Of a DNA stretch of 64,000 bases, positions 61,371-64,000 are shown one piece after another. Under the pieces are notes generated by a model. It saw only the letters and a program-made list of their open reading frames with translations. It was not told where the DNA came from and ran no database searches. The position numbers and the translations under genes were made by a program. The stretch covers positions 43,795 through 107,794 of the forward strand of contig JAIZWL010000008.1 in assembly GCA_021498125.1 (NCBI GenBank). The letters run 5' to 3'. The DNA comes from Candidatus Thorarchaeota archaeon. Its GTDB lineage: Archaea > Asgardarchaeota > Thorarchaeia > Thorarchaeales > Thorarchaeaceae. Within the stretch, counting starts at the first letter, position 1, and each line of letters begins with the position of its first letter.

Positions 61371-62351
61371 ATGTTTCTAATGACAATTATTGAAAAGCTG
61401 GAGCATGCTGTTTCGAAAGTACAGTCTATTTTTGATTCACATTTGTCTAGACCCTGTAGAGATGTAAGTGATCAAAAGTACCGCCCCTATCTAATCGCTG
61501 TAAGTGAAGCACTACAAGACCTTTACAATCTCATAGATACTGCTCTTGGTCTATTAAGAGGGTATCATGAAGAAAACAAGAGATTTTTAGCGAATCTAGA
61601 ATATGAACTACTGGGCCGAATTTGGGTGAATCAAGGTTCTAGAGCAGATTTCAAGCCTTTTGTTAAAACAAGTGGATATACTATGTATGGTCACTACTGG
61701 GAATTTAAACAAATTTATAAAACGGTAGGTGGAATTCTCGTAGCGATGGAATTTCTAAGACGCTCTATGGGGTTTGATCATGATTCAAAGATATATGCAG
61801 TTCATATCCGATCAGCATACCAAGCATTTCAACAGACCGTAGGGTCTATCAAGAAACTCCAATCCCGATTGAAATACACGGTCATGTATCCAGATTCTAT
61901 CAGCAAGGATGCTCTTCAGATCAGAACGAATTTGAGGAAGCTTGGTCTAGATGAAATCTGGCAACAATTTAGTGTTGGATTGGATAATTTTCATAGTGGT
62001 GATTTGATAGGATCAACGAATCGACTTACTAATACCTTAACATCCTTAATTCGAGCGACTGCTTTGAAATACGGCTATCAGGGAGGCCAACTCGGTGCAC
62101 ATACAATATTCCTAGAGAAGATTGGTTTCATTCATGACTATGTGAAACAGATGATAAGTAACTACTACGGATACCTGTCCAAGTTTAGCAAGGGAGTAGA
62201 ACCATCAATTAACGAGGCTAGATTTCTCTTAGATTTTGCTTTCTCTTTATTTGGATTTTTGATTCTACGAATGGATAATTTTAGTGTATTAGAGGAAACT
62301 GCGAAGGTTGCTAAGAAAGAGACTAAAGATCTTGTTAAGTCAAGAAAATAA
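61371..62351 (+). CDS. Helical protein, possibly defence-related (unknown family)
   Basis: 326 residues, nearly all helix. A C-terminal segment (EPSINEARFLLDFAFSLFGF) resembles the ends of abortive-infection or HEPN-like helical domains, but no RNase motif (R-x4-6-H) is evident there. ATG 61380 has GGGGT upstream, and 61371 is an in-frame alternative. It is followed on the same strand by the broken HEPN-like gene at 62538, so the two may form a module. Function not assigned. Confidence 0.5.
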   Translation: MFLMTIIEKLEHAVSKVQSIFDSHLSRPCRDVSDQKYRPYLIAVSEALQDLYNLIDTALGLLRGYHEENKRFLANLEYELLGRIWVNQGSRADFKPFVKTSGYTMYGHYWEFKQIYKTVGGILVAMEFLRRSMGFDHDSKIYAVHIRSAYQAFQQTVGSIKKLQSRLKYTVMYPDSISKDALQIRTNLRKLGLDEIWQQFSVGLDNFHSGDLIGSTNRLTNTLTSLIRATALKYGYQGGQLGAHTIFLEKIGFIHDYVKQMISNYYGYLSKFSKGVEPSINEARFLLDFAFSLFGFLILRMDNFSVLEETAKVAKKETKDLVKSRK

Positions 62352-62537
62352 GAAGCTTCAAAGAGATTAACTCCATAGATAAAAATGTGGAGTTTATCAA
62401 TGATTTTGGCAAGCCTTACAGGTAGTAAAAATAGTAGCCATTAGGAGTTTATTGTGAAACAATAAATATCGAATTCTTCAAAACTATAACCCATTAATGT
62501 TAGATAATTTATCTTAGACTTGTAAAAAGGTGTTCTT

Positions 62538-63580
62538 ATGAACGATACGAAATCGAATAGTGTGGATGATGTTGATCGACCACCATATCATTTTGAAGAG
62601 AAACTGTACAATGAATATCTCGCAGAGATAAAGTACATTTTGCCGATTTACATACCAATTCCAGATGGAGCTTATGATGTACATCTAAAAGATGCGAAGG
62701 CTGAAGTAACGATAAAAAGAGTAAATAAAATTACACAGGTTAGCAAGATGATAGAAGCGGCCGAAAATACGATTAAATGGTCTCCCTATCTTAGATATGA
62801 TCCCTTTAGTAGCTCTTTTGTTACAGTACGTTTTAGACCAAGTCGGAATGTACTAAAAGCGCTTGAATCCGCAGATATGCAGGCTAAAGACCCTTTCACT
62901 GAAGGAACAATTGATCCGTGCCTTGAAGAGAGTCTTAAATTTATAAACAAGATATTGCGAGTTTATCAGTATATAACGGGAGATGTTGGGAATGGGCAAG
63001 TTCAACCTTGGGATGTGGGAATGTTCGATTTAATTGTCGGACCTTATCCGAAGAGTCCTCCAGGCACAGCAATCTCCTACAAACAAATTGGATTTGCAAG
63101 ACCGCTCACATTCACATCAGGTTCACCCACATCACTTGAAAAAGTTTCAGCAATTAAAGATCGGTTGGAGTCTAGTTGGGATGTTCCCTTTATTATCAGT
63201 TGCTTCATTCTGCACGATACCTATATTTGGCTGGCAGTTATGCTGCTTCTGTAGTTATTGCACAGTCGGCGCTAGAGTTGTTTTTGAGTATTTGATTAAA
63301 GAAGCACCTGAAATATATTACATATCGCGATAAGAAAGGAAATGAAAAAAAAGTGGAGATTGAAAAAGCAGGTTTTTTACTAATGTGTAAGCAAGGGCTA
63401 AAACAAGCAATTAGAAGATCCTTACAAGAACTTGATATCTCTCTTTTTAATCGAATTGACAATGCTCGCAAAACGAGAAATAATATTATACACAAAGGGG
63501 TGGTACCCGATATAATCGTTGCAAACCAATGCATTTTAGCTTATTCAACTGCTATCAAGTTTCTTGAAAACGAATTGTAG
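62538..63580 (+). pseudogene. HEPN-like protein gene broken by a frameshift and a TGA
   Basis: AAGGTG precedes ATG 62538. The first 231 codons encode an N-terminal region (HFEEKLYNEYLAEIKYI; PYLRYDPFSSSFVTVRFRPS). At about 63230 the coding pattern moves to another frame: GSYAASVVIAQSALELFLSI, typical of HEPN helices. It then reads TGA at 63293-63295 and continues in that frame to RIDNARKTRNNIIHKG (R-x4-H, the HEPN RNase motif) and NQCILAYSTAIKFLENEL, ending at TAG 63580. One indel and one stop codon must be corrected for a full-length protein of about 347 residues. Confidence 0.7.
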
Positions 63581-63936
63581 GTTAACGTAAAATGATTGAT
63601 TCGACACTTGAGTGGAAGTCTAAGTCACTTTAAGATTCGTTTTTATCTACTATTCGACGACATGATAAAATTCATGCAGTGTATTTATCACGAATCTTAT
63701 ATTATTTTTCTTATCTTTGTGTGAAAAATCTCCAGTATGGATAAATTTGTCCGGACCTGGTCGTGATGTTTCATGACTCGAGCGTCACATTGAGATGATC
63801 TGCTTCTACGATCTCGTTTATTGACTTTTACACACATCTCCTTTTTACCACAAAGAATTATATCATGCTATATTCGCTTAATTTGAGTGGTCAATGATTG
63901 CACAAGTCACTTCCTTTGGTATGGGGTGGTTACGAC
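63581..63936. other. Intergenic region before the last gene
   Basis: About 355 AT-rich bases. A TATA-like CTATATTC lies near 63869, upstream of the last gene. No gene was seen. Confidence 0.4.
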
Positions 63937-64000
63937 ATGAGTAATATGCTTCGTGAACAGATAACGGAAAAATTAATTGAACTAATAAATAGTACAAACA
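63937..64000 (+). CDS. Start of a gene cut by the window end
   Basis: ATG 63937 has GGGTGGT six bases upstream. The frame reads MSNMLREQITEKLIELINST through the end without a stop. Too short for a family call. Confidence 0.5.
   Translation, partial: MSNMLREQITEKLIELINSTN

Noticed and set aside
1..64000. tRNA or rRNA genes
   Set aside because: No cloverleaf with a GTTCGAATC-type arm and CCA-side stem, and no rRNA-like block, was found in the gene-free stretches; a dedicated scan could still find an intron-containing tRNA.

Overview
The window reads as an archaeal chromosome segment, most likely from an Asgard archaeon (Thorarchaeota-like), probably a metagenome-derived contig. The basis is: two adjacent Ras/Arf-like small GTPases; a second GTPase encoded with roadblock/LC7 proteins; an archaeal AbrB-PhoU phosphate regulator; a tungsten aldehyde:ferredoxin oxidoreductase with MoaD-like partners; and many secreted proteins with a Thr-rich linker and one C-terminal membrane anchor. 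The lineage is inferred from gene content only. No rRNA, tRNA, CRISPR array, transposase or integrase was seen.

Layout. 1-3657 (-): 5'-intact, 3'-cut STAND ATPase with WD40 repeats. 3.7-5.7 kb: two membrane proteases (CPBP type and HExxH type). 5.8-10.8 kb (-): tandem paralogous surface proteins. 10.97-11.11 kb: an array of TACGTGTACTAG sites in front of a small winged-helix gene; the same three-site geometry recurs at 15.94-15.99 kb. 11.7-18.9 kb: coiled-coil/HTH protein, secreted metallophosphatase, class II glutamine amidotransferase, aminotransferase, cupin, ATP-grasp enzyme. 18.9-21.6 kb: decayed HEPN/MNT module, NifX-like protein, and a zinc protein beside a TAG-interrupted copy. 21.8-26.9 kb: anchored Ig-like protein, second NifX-like protein, duplicated zinc-knuckle protein, AOR, two MoaD-like proteins. 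27.0-31.4 kb: GH116 glycosidase, zinc-ribbon protein, TIM-barrel isomerase. 31.5-32.7 kb: the GTPase pair, the first with a one-base frame problem in a C6 run. 32.7-38.5 kb: complete pstSCAB-phoU plus divergent AbrB-PhoU regulator. 38.5-41.5 kb: DNA methyltransferase, acetyltransferase, two broken genes, ferredoxin.

41.7-46.9 kb (-) holds the most interesting cluster: an HTH-PAS regulator, then an apparent operon of a V4R-like protein, a 42-residue Cys-rich microprotein, a roadblock protein, a GTPase, a second roadblock-like protein and a soluble PAS histidine kinase. This looks like a self-contained GTPase/roadblock signalling module.

47.4-64 kb: anchored unknown protein, cupin, decayed ATC-hydrolase-like gene, zinc proteins, M23-like peptidase, two giant beta-helix surface proteins flanking a TauE permease, a KaiC-like ATPase with a defective P-loop, an ATP-PFK plus a decayed tail of a second pfk copy, and a two-gene region whose second member is a broken HEPN-like protein. 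The number of broken genes (seven, plus the GTPase frame problem) is high and could reflect real decay or consensus errors.
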